A stretch of 64,000 nt of DNA from Nymphaea colorata (GCF_008831285.2 NC_045143.1:23810302-23874301), one strand, 5' to 3'; shown: positions 32,396 to 44,861, numbered from the stretch's first letter. Made by a program: numbers and translations. The notes: generated by a model not told the origin, from the letters alone.

Positions 32396-34435
32396 ATGGA
32401 ATATCATTGTAAGGGTAAGAAGCGAGCTGGGCCGTCCACAGAGGCACAGAGAGAGCCTAGTCCGGCCCATTCTGATGCGCATACCCCACGTGACGACAGT
32501 ACGTCAGGGCACCAGTATGCCCAATTGGGTGGGGGTGCTCAAACCCCACTGAGGCAGACTCCACCTGTGGATCAACAGTCTATTTTGCTGACCACGTTGC
32601 AAACACTGACCTCCCTTGTGCAGTCCATGGTCAGTAACCAGAGGAGTAATGCATCTCCTTCCAGAGACACCACTGCGCCACTTAAGGAGAAGGCATCAGC
32701 GGTGTCGTTTCAACAGTTCATGGCGATGCAGCCGCCTATCTTTTCAGGAGGGTGCAGTCACGATAAGGCAAAACAGTGGATTGAGGAAGTTGAACGCATC
32801 TTTGTGCTTCTGAAGATGCCTGAGGAAGACAAAGTGAACTATGGCACTTACCTGCTGAAAGGTGATGTCATGGATTGGTGGAAATCAACTCTTGAGATCC
32901 GGTATGCAGGCCAACCGTCAATTTCTTGGAAGCAGTTTAGAGATTCCTTCCTCAACACCTACTACCCAGTGCATGCTAGAGACAAGAACATGCAAGAGTT
33001 TCTTGATCTACAGCAAAATCAAATGAGCTTGGAGGAATATATTACAAGATATCGACACTTGGAGGCGTATTGCCCACACTTCTACACTACAGACGGAGCC
33101 AGGGCAGACAAGTTTGTGCGTGGTCTGCGGGAGGGACTGCGAACCAAAGTTTTGACGAGCAGACCTCGTGACTTGGACGAGGCGGTCACTATGGCAAGAT
33201 GTATAGAAGAAGACTGGGCGAGGACACAGAAGGATCACCAGAAGAAAGCAAGCCAGCATTCACAAGGTGGACGAACCCAGGTGAAGCGCCACCACTTTGC
33301 AGGCAGGACAAGGCCTTATGAGAGGCGGGATGATCGAACTTTCAGACGGAACCAGCCAACCCGTAGTGAGGCCACCCAGGGGTCAGTGGCTACTCCGACT
33401 TCTCAGAGGTGCCCTACTTGTTCGCGTGTGCACCCTGGAAAGCCGTGCTATCGAGAGATCGGAGCTTGCTTACACTGTGGAAGGATGGGGCACTTTATCA
33501 AGGATTGTCCCTTAAGGAAAGAAAGAGAGTTGAAGAAGCCAGAGGCCGGTCCTTCTAGCGCACGACAGACGACTGGACGTGTCTATGCTACTACCGTGGA
33601 GGAGCTTCAGGCACACGACCTTGTTGAAGGTACTTTACTTGTTGGTTCTCATATTGCTAGAGTGTTGTTTGATGCTGGGGCGACCCATTCATTTATATTT
33701 AGTCGATTTGCTACTTCACTAGAAGTGCCTGCTAGGAAGATGCCGTATGTTCTGAAAGTTGTTAGCCCTATGCATGCTCAAGAGTCGTGTAGTGAGTATC
33801 TATCTGATGTGGACGTGGAGATCCATCAACATCACTTACATGCACAGTTGGTGATCATGAGTTTTAACGAATTTGATGTGATTTTGGGCATGGATTGGTT
33901 ATATGCACATTATGCTAATATAGATTGCAGGAAGAAGCAGATAAAGTTGTTGACTGCTCAGAGTAGACAGAAAAGCTATGCCGACATTCGTCGTAGAGAA
34001 TTGACTTTTGAGGTGGGTGATCATGTGTTTTTGAAGATTTCCCCTACTAGAGGTGTTTTTCGTTTTGGTGTGAAGGGAAAGTTGAGCCCGAGGTTCGTAG
34101 GACCTTTTGAGATATTAGAGAAGATTGGCGAGGTGGCCTATAGATTGGCACTACCACCAGACTGGAGTCATGTTCATGACGTTTTTCATGTTTCCATGCT
34201 TCGAAAGTACGTACCAGATCCGACACATGTGATTGATTTTCAAGGTATTCAGGTGCAAGATGATCTGACAATGGAAGAAAAACCTATTAGAATTGTGGAT
34301 CGAAGAGAGCAAGTGCTTCGCACAAAGAGAATCCCTTTAGTGAAGGTGGAATGGCAGTACCATGGATTGAAGGAGAGCACATGGGAACCTGAGGAGGACG
34401 TGCGGAAGAGATATCCGCACTTGTTTTTGCATTGA
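32396..34435 (+). CDS. gag-protease fused in frame to integrase tail and chromodomain (element C)
   Basis: A single intact frame of 679 aa from ATG 32396; an in-frame ATG also exists at 32303, but the extra 31 residues look non-coding. Order: gag core with AKQWIEEVERIF and MDWWKST; CCHC zinc knuckle CLHCGRMGHFIKDC (358-371); aspartic protease with VLFDAGATHSFI (Asp426) and VILGMDWL. Then, near residue 522 (about 33956-33961), the protein passes directly into TAQSRQKSYAD and VGDHVFLKISP, which normally lie at the integrase C-terminus, and on to KLSPRFVGPFEILEKIGEVA, FHVSMLRKYVPD and a terminal chromodomain (VKVEWQYHGLKESTWEPEED). The whole RT, RNase H and integrase core are missing, yet the frame stays open. 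Such a product could assemble particles and be tethered to chromatin but could not reverse transcribe or integrate. Whether the fusion is functional is inference. Confidence 0.93.
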   Translation: MEYHCKGKKRAGPSTEAQREPSPAHSDAHTPRDDSTSGHQYAQLGGGAQTPLRQTPPVDQQSILLTTLQTLTSLVQSMVSNQRSNASPSRDTTAPLKEKASAVSFQQFMAMQPPIFSGGCSHDKAKQWIEEVERIFVLLKMPEEDKVNYGTYLLKGDVMDWWKSTLEIRYAGQPSISWKQFRDSFLNTYYPVHARDKNMQEFLDLQQNQMSLEEYITRYRHLEAYCPHFYTTDGARADKFVRGLREGLRTKVLTSRPRDLDEAVTMARCIEEDWARTQKDHQKKASQHSQGGRTQVKRHHFAGRTRPYERRDDRTFRRNQPTRSEATQGSVATPTSQRCPTCSRVHPGKPCYREIGACLHCGRMGHFIKDCPLRKERELKKPEAGPSSARQTTGRVYATTVEELQAHDLVEGTLLVGSHIARVLFDAGATHSFIFSRFATSLEVPARKMPYVLKVVSPMHAQESCSEYLSDVDVEIHQHHLHAQLVIMSFNEFDVILGMDWLYAHYANIDCRKKQIKLLTAQSRQKSYADIRRRELTFEVGDHVFLKISPTRGVFRFGVKGKLSPRFVGPFEILEKIGEVAYRLALPPDWSHVHDVFHVSMLRKYVPDPTHVIDFQGIQVQDDLTMEEKPIRIVDRREQVLRTKRIPLVKVEWQYHGLKESTWEPEEDVRKRYPHLFLH

Positions 34436-34469
34436 GGTATGATCTAATTTCGAGGACGAAATTTTTTTG

Positions 34470-34483
34470 TTAGGAGGGTAGGA
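34470..34483 (+). promoter_or_regulatory. polypurine tract of element C
   Basis: TTAGGAGGGTAGGA ends directly at the first base of the 3' LTR, the position of plus-strand priming. Confidence 0.75.
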
Positions 34484-37359
34484 TGTAACGCACTGCGTTT
34501 GGGCGGAGCGGGTCGGGTCAGGGTCCAGACCCGGACCCTAGCCCCACGCGAGAGGAGCCCGACGCTGTCCCTCCGCCCTCGCATTCTCTTCTCCTTCGCT
34601 TTCCTCTTACCGTCTCTTCCTTACCCACGACCGGAGCTCAGGGAAGAAGGCGACGGCGGCGGCGGCGGTGACGGCGGCGGCGTTGAGGTGAACCCTGTCG
34701 TCCCCTGCCTCTTCCTCTCTTCTCTTTTCTTCTCCTTCCCGTTTTCTTTCCCTTCTCCCTCTCCCACCGTCTCTCGTCTCCCCTCTCCACCGAACGACCC
34801 TCCCTCTCCCACTGTCTCTCGTCTCCCCTCTCCACCGAACGACTCTCCCTCTCCCACTGTCACTCGTCTCACTCTCCACCGTCTCTCTCTCTTCTCTCCC
34901 GTCCTCTCCCCTCACTGCCTTCTTTTCCCCTTTTGACCGAACCCTCTCCCCATTTTCTGCTCGTTTTCTATTTTTCTCCAATCAAGTACTTTCTCTCACT
35001 GATTTTCACTGTGCTATCACTGTTGGATCCGTTTTCAGCTTGGGGATTTGTCTTCCCCCTCGTAACAGCAATTAGAGAAGGCCTTGGTAGTGGCGGCATT
35101 GGAGGATTTAGCCGTTTGGGGACCACTTGGACGCGTGAGGTGGCTGCCGGGAGGATTACAACAGTTTAGACCTTCAATCGGGGTGAGCAAGGCGAAATTG
35201 AACCTATTTTATGATTTATTTCTCTTTGGAACGCTCATAATTATTGGTTGAGCATGCTAGAGCTTTGAATTGATTATTTGGAACACATGTTAGTGATTTC
35301 GTTTTTGGGGAAAAGCTTGCGATTATGTTGGGAAGCGAAGATTCATATTTTGGATGATCATTTAAGCATGATAGATTAATTTTCGAAGCATTAGGGGAGA
35401 CATGGTAGAGTTTGTGAGGTTGTGGGGAAGATTTAGGACCGTTTTAGTGAGCCTGTAGCACGCGTTTTTGTGAACGGGTGCATCTTGGAGTTAAATAGGG
35501 ATAACGTACATAAGTTGGAAGTATCTTTGGGGTAGACGCCTTGATTTAAGAAAAAGGGAATTTTGAGAAAGGCGTTAGTGATAGACGGATTGATGGCTTT
35601 GAGTTTTGGCATCTATTGGCACGGCTAGGAGTGGGAAGTGACCCTATTGGAGAACTTGTGGGTCGACACTACCCGTCGACACCCTCTTGAGGCGATGACG
35701 CGTGCCTCAATGACCTTGTTTTGTTTTTGTTTGAATTGTTGAGGTTTGTAGTAGGAATCTTATCTTGTGTTTGTGTCTGCAGGTTCACCGGGTACGTCCC
35801 GTCGACCTTGAGTTACCGGATTCGAAGCTCGAGGCATTTTGAAGATTCTTGTGAACGCGCCACAGGTATGGCGACATTCCAGGCAAATCCCTACCTGGGC
35901 AAGTGAATGAATGTGTGTTCCTAAGATCATGGGATCCTAGGATTTGTGATATGAATTGATTGAGTGTTCCGTGAATGAATATGTGTATACATGTACATAA
36001 ATTGGTATATGATATGAATTGTTTTGAAAGGCTTATAGTAATTGTTTTGATAATGTTACGCATTGTATGTGCATGCTAGAATTGATAACTGCATAGGACA
36101 GCTACGAGCCCACCACAGATTGAGACTACTCTCTGTGGTTTGGCTAAGTTTTCAAAGATGTGATTGTTATGATGATGAATGTGAATGTTATATTTATTGA
36201 ATACTCATTGCCACGGGCAATGATGCAAATGTTTGCACAGTGGGTAGTTGTACCCATATTGTTATGACGGCTAGCCAAAACTGTTGTGGTTATGTGTAAC
36301 CCTCGTGTGGAGGCAATTGGAGGTGTGGGTTCACTCGTGAAGTGAACCAACCTCAGGAGCTAGCCAGTTAAATGTGTTTGTGCAAGTATAAGTATAAGAA
36401 TGAAAGAATAAGAGATGAGAGGCCAGTGGGATGTGACTATGTATATGGGAGTTGTCCCACTTTCGCCACTGGTCTCGCCTGTTCAGAGCGCAGGCGGTGC
36501 AAGGCCCCAGGGTACTGTTGTGTGATGTGCTTGGAGCGTAGGCTCCCGCCTTCCCAACCTGGGTGTCCTAGGGAAGGCTGAGTATCTCTCCTTGGAATTC
36601 ACACATCCATGGATGAGTGCTCTACCGCTGCAGCGGATAGATGGATCCATACTGTTCTGGGCCACCACGGGGGTTGTCTCTCGGCTGTGGGCCGCCCGCG
36701 GTGTGCACGTGCCTGTGTTTGCACCCACAGGAACTGTAAATTCACTGATAGTAATGAAACTGCAATGTATGTGATTGAAATATATAGGATTGTTGTGCAT
36801 GTGACTGTTGTGCTTATGAATGCAAGTGACATGTTGATGATGCCTTGCATGTGATTGAAATTATGTTATTGTAGCCATTGAGTGGCGTCTGCATGTCGTG
36901 TCTTGACACGACATAATGATAGATTGTTCTGATGTTTGTTTGTGTACTGAGCCCGACCTAAGAGGGCTTGGACTTTTCCTGGCTTGTTGCCATACTGCGA
37001 AGGCTAAGCCTTCAGTTGTTTCTTTTTTTCAGGTTTTGGTGTACCCGGGGCAGCAGGCTGAGCAGATGGCTACACTCACGTCCTACTGGGGAGGTTTTGG
37101 GTTTTGTTTTGTTCTTGTAGTGCCGGCGCGTCGGGTTTTTGGTTTTACTGATGCCTTGTTTTTGATTAGGCATCGATGTTGTGATTTTGGGGCATTTTTG
37201 TCAAATGTACAATTGAATTGAAATGCTATATAATGGAAAGCTTGCCCCATTGTTTTGAATTGTATGGCTCATTCCTTTTTGAACTATTGTGTAGTCACAC
37301 CTCGATGTTGGATGTTAGAAAAAAAAATGTTTGAGTGTCAAAAAGGTCGGGGTGTGACA
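34484..37359 (+). repeat. 3' LTR of element C (2876 bp)
   Basis: Nearly identical to 29289-32165. Differences seen include three changes in the first 20 bp, a one-base indel near 35109, and single changes near 34567, 35892, 36187-36190, 36569 and 37163. This indicates a recent insertion. Confidence 0.95.
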
Positions 37360-37364
37360 ACCCT
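37360..37364 (+). repeat. target-site duplication of element C (right copy)
   Basis: ACCCT, matching 29284-29288. The leader of element B resumes at 37365. Confidence 0.92.
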
Positions 37365-37495
37365 TCTCAATATAGGATTTGTTTGAAAACCATGTTTGCT
37401 CTTCTATTTTAATCATCAAACTTAGGCAACATTGCATTAGAGACAACTCATTTTATATGATTTCTCATATTTCAAAATTCCTCATACCTATTTGT

Positions 37496-37625
37496 CTCGG
37501 TCATCATGTTGCCGAGCTTGGTCTTTGGCGGTAGCACAAGACTAAGCCTTACAACTAGACCACACCTTGGGCGGGAAAGCCCCCTCGTTAGTACCATGAG
37601 TGGTAATTTATGGTATATCGACGAG
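37496..37625 (+). promoter_or_regulatory. structured leader RNA of element B (covaries with element A)
   Basis: Stem 1 pairs CTCGG (37496-37500) with CCGAG (37512-37516) around the same 11-nt loop TCATCATGTTG as in A. Stem 2 pairs GCTTGGTCTT (37516-37525) with AAGACTAAGC (37538-37547), with one G-U pair. Stem 3 pairs GGGC with GCCC (37569-37582). Stem 4 pairs CTCGT (37584-37588) with ACGAG (37621-37625) and TACCAT (37592-37597) with ATGGTA (37610-37615), with unchanged loop strands TAG and TATCG. Against A, five base pairs change on both sides with pairing kept. Confidence 0.6.
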
Positions 37626-37937
37626 TGATCAAGAAGAAGTTGATGAACTCTACCCTTAGTTGCCTAAGAAAGATTCTATACTTGTATTAAGCCATTTAGC
37701 TAAGGTATATAAGCATAACTTGATATCGGATTATCGTGACACAAAATTATCTCAATTAGGTTCCTATACCCAATTTTCTAAAAAAAAAAAAATTATTTCA
37801 TGATAGATGTTGATGTGCGTGAAACCTTATGTGATGATCTACAACTTCATTCCACACATCTACCTCATATTGTCTTTGTCAACCTAGTCAATGTTTTCCA
37901 CTAATTCAATCTTTATTTTTTAGAGTCATCATTCAAG

Positions 37938-39137
37938 ATGTATTCTTTCCAACGTGGTGTCACATTCTCTTATGATCACATCTTCTTTGGGGAAGGTCTC
38001 GAACGGTCCACCTACATTTCTCTTGAGTCTAAACCTTTGGCTCTCGAATGGTATCGGACTTGGCATCCCACCTTCTCTCGGATGTTTCCTTCTTACTTTG
38101 AAGAATGTGGGCTAGAGACAGTGGCAGCTGGAGGAATGCAGTCAGTTGATGGAAATTTGGTACATGCAATCGCCGAGCGTTGGAATCCAATGACTTCCTC
38201 TTTTTGGTTTCCATGGGGAGAAATGACAATATTACGAGATGAATTTGCCGAAATACTAGACCTCCCTACCCCAACTTGTGACCCAAATGATCTATTGGAA
38301 AAACAATTCCTTATGAACCCAACTAAGGTCAATGCAAATGACCTCATTGGTTACTTTACTGGACGAAAAACTTGGCCTTTAGTAGAAAACCATGAAAATC
38401 AAAGCATCAACATGAAAAATTTGTATGAAGAATTTGGAACCTATGTTGAACCTTCTACCCTACCTCGAAAAGCCATAGGGAGAATTAAACATTGTATGAT
38501 GCTCTGCACGGTAGGAGTGACCCTTTTTACCGATGGAAGTGACCTTTTAGATATCTGTATTGCCCAACTTTTTCAAGTATGGGGGCATAGAGGGACCCGA
38601 CACTTGTCAGTAGCAATGACAGCCTTAGCCTTCCTTTACCGAGGACTCACCTGCTTTACCATTGGAGATATCGACTTCATAGAAGGATGCACATATGCTT
38701 TACAATTGTGGTTCCTCAATCATGCGGGACCCCAAGCCAATCTATTCAGAAACACTGATGGATCATTGACAATCTTGGAGCAATACCGTCGTTTGATCGA
38801 ACAATTGAATGAATGAGAGATCATTTAGGAGTATTGTGATCGTTGGCAGAACCTACCCCGATACACTCACCATCATCATGGGCGTACCACACTCTTGGGC
38901 CCTTACTTCATAGTTGATTATTGTGCTGATAGATGTATGAGACAGTTCTCTCAAAGGCAGAAGATGGTCTCTGTGCATGCACCAATTGGAGCGATTCCCA
39001 AATTCGACCTTAGTTCTCCTCAATGGACGGCATTGTTTGCAGTAGCTCGACAAGAATGGAAGACACAGATATCATACACTTGGTTCATATGCCCAGTGGT
39101 GAAGAAGGAATATGCTGAGTGGTGGGATGCCAACTGA
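37938..39137 (+). pseudogene. PMD ORF of element B, interrupted
   Basis: Homologue of the PMD protein of element A in the same position before gag. It has AERWNPMTSSFWFPWGEMTI, then LLGPYFIVDYCADRCMRQF near the end. The frame is open from 37938 to a TGA at 38814-38816. A second stop, TAG at 38826-38828, lies where element A has a Trp codon. The same frame continues to 39137. There are no frameshifts, only two stops, so decay is light. An acceptor-like TTTATTTTTTAG lies just before the start. Confidence 0.72.
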
Positions 39138-39329
39138 CCACCATTCATAATTCCCTAAAAATTTTATGTTGTCAACTTTGTATTCCTTCTATCATTGTCA
39201 TCTTTATTAGTATCTTTGGATGTAACTTTTAAAACTTGTAATGCAATATGAACATTCATTTTGTCATCATTTCCATCCAATAACTCTATTTTCTTGCGTC
39301 ATAGAGGTAAATACTTGAAAGCCAACAAG

Positions 39330-42078
39330 ATGGTTGAAACTAGATCGCAAGCTAAGCAAGCTCCTCAGAACGAGGCTTTATCTTCTGAACTCCGGCCAGA
39401 AACATTTGGCCTACCAGCAATCGAGCCAGAAACTTACCATATGTTCCGTTTGTTCATGGAGCGATTCATGAAAGAGCAAGAAGAGCAAAATGCCTTGATG
39501 GTTACTCCAAAGCCAGAGAATGAAAAGGCTGCCAAGCAGAAAGAAAGAAGAAGAAGAACAAGTCCTCTCCTACAGATCAGGATGAAGATTATTTGAGTTC
39601 AGATTTGACAATTAGTAAGGAAGAAAAACCCGAACTGCTTTCTCTCAAAAAGAAAAAGACAACAAAGAAAAGCAAAAAGGGAAAATAAATTATGATAGAA
39701 AGCAGCTCACCTAGTCCTATCACCACTGAAAGTTCGGAAGAGAAGCCCAAAAGGAAGGGAAAGTCTACCAAGAACTACATCCCTAGCAGTAGCTTAGACA
39801 GTGAGAGTTCTGAAGAAAAAGTAAAGGAGATAAAGGGCAAGAAGAAAAAGACCAAGCTAGAATTGGTCGAATCAAGTGATGATGAAAGTCCGACTAAGCG
39901 CAGATTCTATGAAATGGAAAAAAAATAAACAATCTTGAGCTTAAGGGAAAGGGGAAACGTTCATATTCGTGTGAGGACTACTTCCTTGGCATTGAGGGGG
40001 ACAAAGATGTGAAAGACCTGCCCAGAGAATTCATCAGATATGATGGAACCACTTGCCCATACGTTCATCTTTCAACCTTTTTCAATGATTGCTACAAAAT
40101 TCGGACAAATAACAGAGCTTTGTTCCGATATTTTCCAAGAAGTCTTCAAGGCATTGCCGCACAATGGTACAAAGAAAATGTCAATCCAATTGAACTGAAG
40201 GAGTTTGACAAGTTGATTAACATGTTTGTTGAAAGTTTTGAACAAAATGCTCCCATGGCTCCAACCCTCAGTGTCATTTGTAGTCTTCGTCATAAACAGG
40301 GAGAAAAAGCTCAGAAATTCATCCAAAAATGGAGAATTCAATGCAATATGATGAAGGAGCCCATTTCTGAGACACAAGTCTTGTCACTCATTAGGAAAAA
40401 TCTTGTCCAACCCTTGAAAAGTCTCATCCGCCACGCCCCAATCAAAACCTTTGCTGAGTTGATTGAACAAGAAAACTCGATAGAAGAAGGGATTGAGGAA
40501 GGAGATTTTGATGGAATTATTGCTCCGAAGTACAAAGAAGATGGGAAGAAAGGAGGAAGGACACAACTGCCTGCACACTTCATAGCCAATGCTGGCATTA
40601 GAAAAGACCATGGCAATAACTACAAGCATGACAAGGAAGTCAGTTTCAAGAAGAACACGCAGTTTATCAAAGGCGATGATGAAAGAAAAAACAAACACCC
40701 AGGTTGGAGCTACGACCGGAAATTCACTCCTCTGAGCCAGTCTCGGGAGAAGATCCTGGAATACCTTCTCGCCAAAGGAACTATAGTCTTGCCAAAAGTA
40801 TCAGAGCCTCCAAAAATGATGGGATGAAATAAAGAAAAACTATGCAAGTTTCATCGTACCGCTGGTCATGACACTGAGGATTGTTTTGTCCTCAAAAATA
40901 TTATTCAAGACTTCATCAACAAAGATCTCAAGATTTGTGATGATAGCACCCCTGAGATACTAAGGAATCCATTCCCTGACCACGGAAAGGCGGCAGTGGC
41001 CATGATCACTATAGGCACTCCACTTCCGTACCATCCACAAGAGCACATTCGACCTTATATTGGAAGCAGTTCACACAAAGTCATGGTGGTAAACCAAGAA
41101 AAGGAAGCTCTGGATTTCATTGCTATAATGAATGGCAGGATAGAAAGTTTGCCCAAGAAACGTCCCATGATTTCAAAAACTTTTATCTTACAAGGCGACA
41201 AATCATCAGATGACTCCTCAGATGAAGATCCATGCTATTTGGACGTTCTCCCCTTGGAAGAGCGTATGGATGAGGGAGACTCAGTTCAAGCTTCTAAAAA
41301 TCAATCAATTACCTTCTCAGAAAAAGACCTCTCAAAATGGGAATATTTCCATGAAGATGCTCTTTACATCGTTGTTCAGGTCAATGGGATGACGGTGCCA
41401 TATCTTTTGATTGATGGAGGAAGTGGTTTGAATATTTGTCCTGATCTCACGGCTAAAACATTGGGGTTTCGTGAAAACAAATATTGCTCAAATGATATCA
41501 AGATCTACGGATATGATGGCCGAAGCATGAACAGCAAAGGTACTCTCGATATGAACGTGACCATCGAAAATACTAGCCATCACATTATGTTCCATGTGGT
41601 AGATGTGCCACCATCATATAACTTACTTTTAGGACAACCTTGGGTCCACCAAATACGAGGAGTCCCATCCACTCTTCATCAATGCCTCAAATGGAATTTT
41701 GGCACATCAGTCATCACTATATGTGCTGATGATCCAACCGAAAGGCTAGTGCAACCAATGCTCCCTAGGCCAATTGATCCAGTGAATGTACCCATCATAA
41801 GAACAACGAAGGACAGATCTTTGGAAGAATGGATGCAGAACATAAAGATAGGCGAATCATTTGAAAGTGCCCATATTGTTTTGTGCAATCATGCAAGTTA
41901 CCAAGACCATCATTTATGTGTTCATTTCACAAAAAATCCTAAAGGTTTTCAGTTGCTTCTGAAAGGTAGCTACCGTCCATTCACTGGCCTCGGAAAAAAT
42001 GAAAATGGCATCTTACAGCCGATTAGCATCCCTTTTCAGATGAACACGAGAGGACTGGGATATCATGAAAGAATTTGA
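39330..42078 (+). pseudogene. gag-protease of element B, interrupted
   Basis: Starts MVETRSQAK. The Lys/Ser/Glu-rich N-terminal region is broken by frameshifts between about 39530 and 40000. The gag core is open at 40009-40827 (LFRYFPRSLQGIAAQWYKEN). An in-frame TGA at 40825-40827 precedes the knuckle CKFHRTAGHDTEDC. The rest is open to 42078 with the aspartic protease (LLIDGGSGLNICPD, near 41405). A G-patch-like tail with YRPFTGLGKNENGI and RGLGYHE ends the frame. It stops at 42078 and pol begins in another frame, the same arrangement as in element A. Confidence 0.85.
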
Positions 42079-42269
42079 AGAAGATCTTGAGGGCTAATAG
42101 TATTCACTTTTGTTTCAAATCCTCTCCATTTAAACATCTTTTTGTCTGGTCTCATGAGAGGACCCATTCTATGAACTAAGAACCTTTTTTTTTTTTTGTA
42201 TGCAATGCGAGTAATCTTTTGTTGTCAATTTTAATTTCGTCCAACTCTTTCCTTTATCCTCTTTACAGG

Positions 42270-44861
42270 ATGTCAGAACTCAATATGTCTCAGTTTATTC
42301 TTTTTCCATGGAAGTCCCCCCAGAAAGCATTTATCGAACAAGTAGTCGGTGAAAGGGATTCTATGACAATACCCGAGTCAGAATTGCCAGAATTCACTCA
42401 GATTCAGAAACAAGAACATCCATCATCTTTGGTTAATGATCCAATTGAAGAGATTAATATTGGAACCAGTGAAAATCCTAAAATTCTTCAAATTGGCACC
42501 AGTTTGTCAGTAGATGAAAAGAAAAGATTGGTGGACTTTCTTATAAGTAACCAAGAAGTTTTTTCTTGGACTTATGAAGATATGCCAGGTTTAGACCCCC
42601 AGTTGGTCAAACATCGTTTGCCTTTAAATCCTAATTGCAAGCCGATTAAGCAAAAATTGCGCAAGCTTAACCCTCGACTAGAAGGCCCTGTAAAAGAAGG
42701 ACTAGAGGACCTGTTAAAGGCAAAATTCATTGATGCCATTGATTACCCCGAATGGTTGGCAAACATCGTGGTGGTCCCCAAGAAAAATGGCAAAGTTATG
42801 TTGTGCATCGACTTTCGAGACTTGAACAAAGTCACACCGAAGGATAATTATCCTCTTCCAAACATTGATCTGTTGGTAAACAGTACTGCAGGCCATGCGA
42901 TGTTTTCTTTCATAGATGGATATTCGGGATATAATCAGATCAAATTAGCAGTCAAAGATCAACCTAAGACTGCTTTTACTACACCCTGTGGCACTTTTTG
43001 TTACACGATAATGTCATTTGGGTTGAAGAATGCTGGAGCAACCTATCAAAGAGCCATGGCCGCCATTTTCCATGACCAGATGCATAAAATCATGGATGCA
43101 TATATCGATGACATATTGATCAAATCCAAGACAAGAGAAGATCACATTGAAACTCTTGCCCAAGTATTCGAGAGGCTTTTACAGTACAAGCTTCGCCTGA
43201 ATCCTCAAAAATATGTGTTTGGGGTTGAGTCAGGCAAACTATTGGATTTCATGGTCAGTAAGAAGGGAATTGAAATGGATCTTACCAAAGCTAAGACAAT
43301 AATCGATATGCTACCACCTACCAATATCAATGAGTTGCGAAGCTTGCAAGGACGAATCCAATCCATCAGACGATTCATTTCCAATCTGGCCATGAGATGC
43401 GAGCCATTCAACCAGCTGCTGAGGAAAGGTGTCAAGTTTGAATGGGGTTTTGAATGCCAACAATCATTCGAAAGGATCAAGAAATACCTTCTAAATCCAC
43501 CAATTCTAAAACCACCAACGTTGGGAAGACCATTGCTGCTTTACATCACAGTGAATGAGTCAGCATGTGGCAGCTTTTTGGCACAATATGAGGAAGGAAG
43601 TCACATCGAACATGCAATCTATTACATTAGCAAGACTTTTGTTCAGTACGAAAAGAAGTACTCTCCAATAGAGAAAACTTGTCTGACATTGGTTTGGATG
43701 TGTCAGAAGTTGAAACATTATTTATTAGCTTGTGAGGTCAAGATACTCTCCAAACTAAATCCTCTCAAGTACATCTTGGAGCAACCAATCCTTCATGGGC
43801 GTATCGCCAAATGGCAAGTTCTGTTGATGCAATATGATTTTGAATATGTGTCTCAAAAGTCAATCAAAGGACAAGCAATTACGGATCAGTTAGCAGACTT
43901 CCATCAGTACGAAGAAATCAGAACAAATGATGAGTTTCCAGATGAGCATGTACTAAGATTGGAAACGGTTCCGACATGGAAGATGTACTTTGACGGGTCC
44001 AGAAATGTGATGGGAGCAGGCATAGGCATCTTACTCATCACTCCAGAAAGCGAAATGATCCCGTACTCTTTGAAACTTGATTTTTCATGTACCCATAACA
44101 TAGCTGAATATGAAGCCCTCATACAATGACTTCGTTCTTTATTGAGTTTTCAAGTGAAAAGAGTGCATGCCTTCGGTGACTCTCAGCTTATTATAAACCA
44201 AGTGAATGGAGAATGGCAAGTCAAAGATAAAAAGTTGGTGTCATATCAAGAAATTGCTACCTCCTTAATCTGTCAATTCGAAGAAGTACAATTGGCTTAC
44301 GTAAAGAGAGAAAGTAACCCTATTGCGGATGGCCTCGCGAGCTTAGGATCGACCATCACTTTTCGAACCAATGAAGCAATCCGTTCTTTTGAGATTGGAA
44401 GATTAGAACACTCTGCTTTTGAAACGATGACACATGTTCATCATATCCAAGGGAGGAATATGCCTTGGTACCATGACATCAAAATGTACATTGAAAGCGG
44501 AGAATTCCCGGCTGAAATGCCTAAAAATGAGCAAAAAGCAATACAACGTATGTCAACGAGGTACTTTATCCTAGCAGATGTTTTATACAAACGTGAATTT
44601 AGCACTGAATACTCTCGGTGCCTTGATAAAGATGAGGCAAAGGAAGTAATCGAAGAATCACATCGAGGAGATTGTGGAGGCCATGTTGGTTACCAAACAA
44701 ATAATTCGAGTAGGACATTATTGGCCTACCATGCAAAAAGACTGTCACCAATACGTCAAAAGATGCAAAGAATGCCAACTGCATACTCCAGTGATCCATG
44801 CCCCAGCCTCTCACTTGCATTTTGTGACATCTCCTTGGCCATTTTCAATGTGGGCCTTTGA
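42270..44861 (+). pseudogene. reverse transcriptase and dual RNase H of element B, one in-frame stop
   Basis: ATG 42270 directly follows CCTCTTTACAGG, an acceptor-like site. Domains: a linker with FSWTYEDMPGLDP; reverse transcriptase with CIDFRDLN, FGLKNAGATYQRAM and catalytic AYIDDIL; Ty3-type RNase H (LLLYITVNESACGSFLAQYE); and archaeal-type RNase H (MYFDGSRNVMGAGIGI, AEYEALIQ). The stop TGA at 44127-44129 falls where A has Gly. The same frame then continues through the rest of the second RNase H and linker to about 44690, where a small deletion shifts the frame before the integrase. Confidence 0.88.

Larger units (their letters stand above)
29289..37359 (+). mobile_element. Element C: young non-autonomous chromovirus-type LTR retrotransposon
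   Basis: An 8.07 kb element inserted in the leader of B. LTRs 29289-32165 and 34484-37359 differ at only about ten positions by eye and are flanked by the duplication ACCCT. The PBS is complementary to plant initiator-Met tRNA. The 2.3 kb interior has a single ORF joining gag and protease to the integrase tail and chromodomain. No reverse transcriptase, RNase H or integrase core is present. Sequence style resembles the Tekay/Del chromovirus clade. Recent insertion plus missing enzymes implies mobilisation by an intact relative. Confidence 0.92.
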
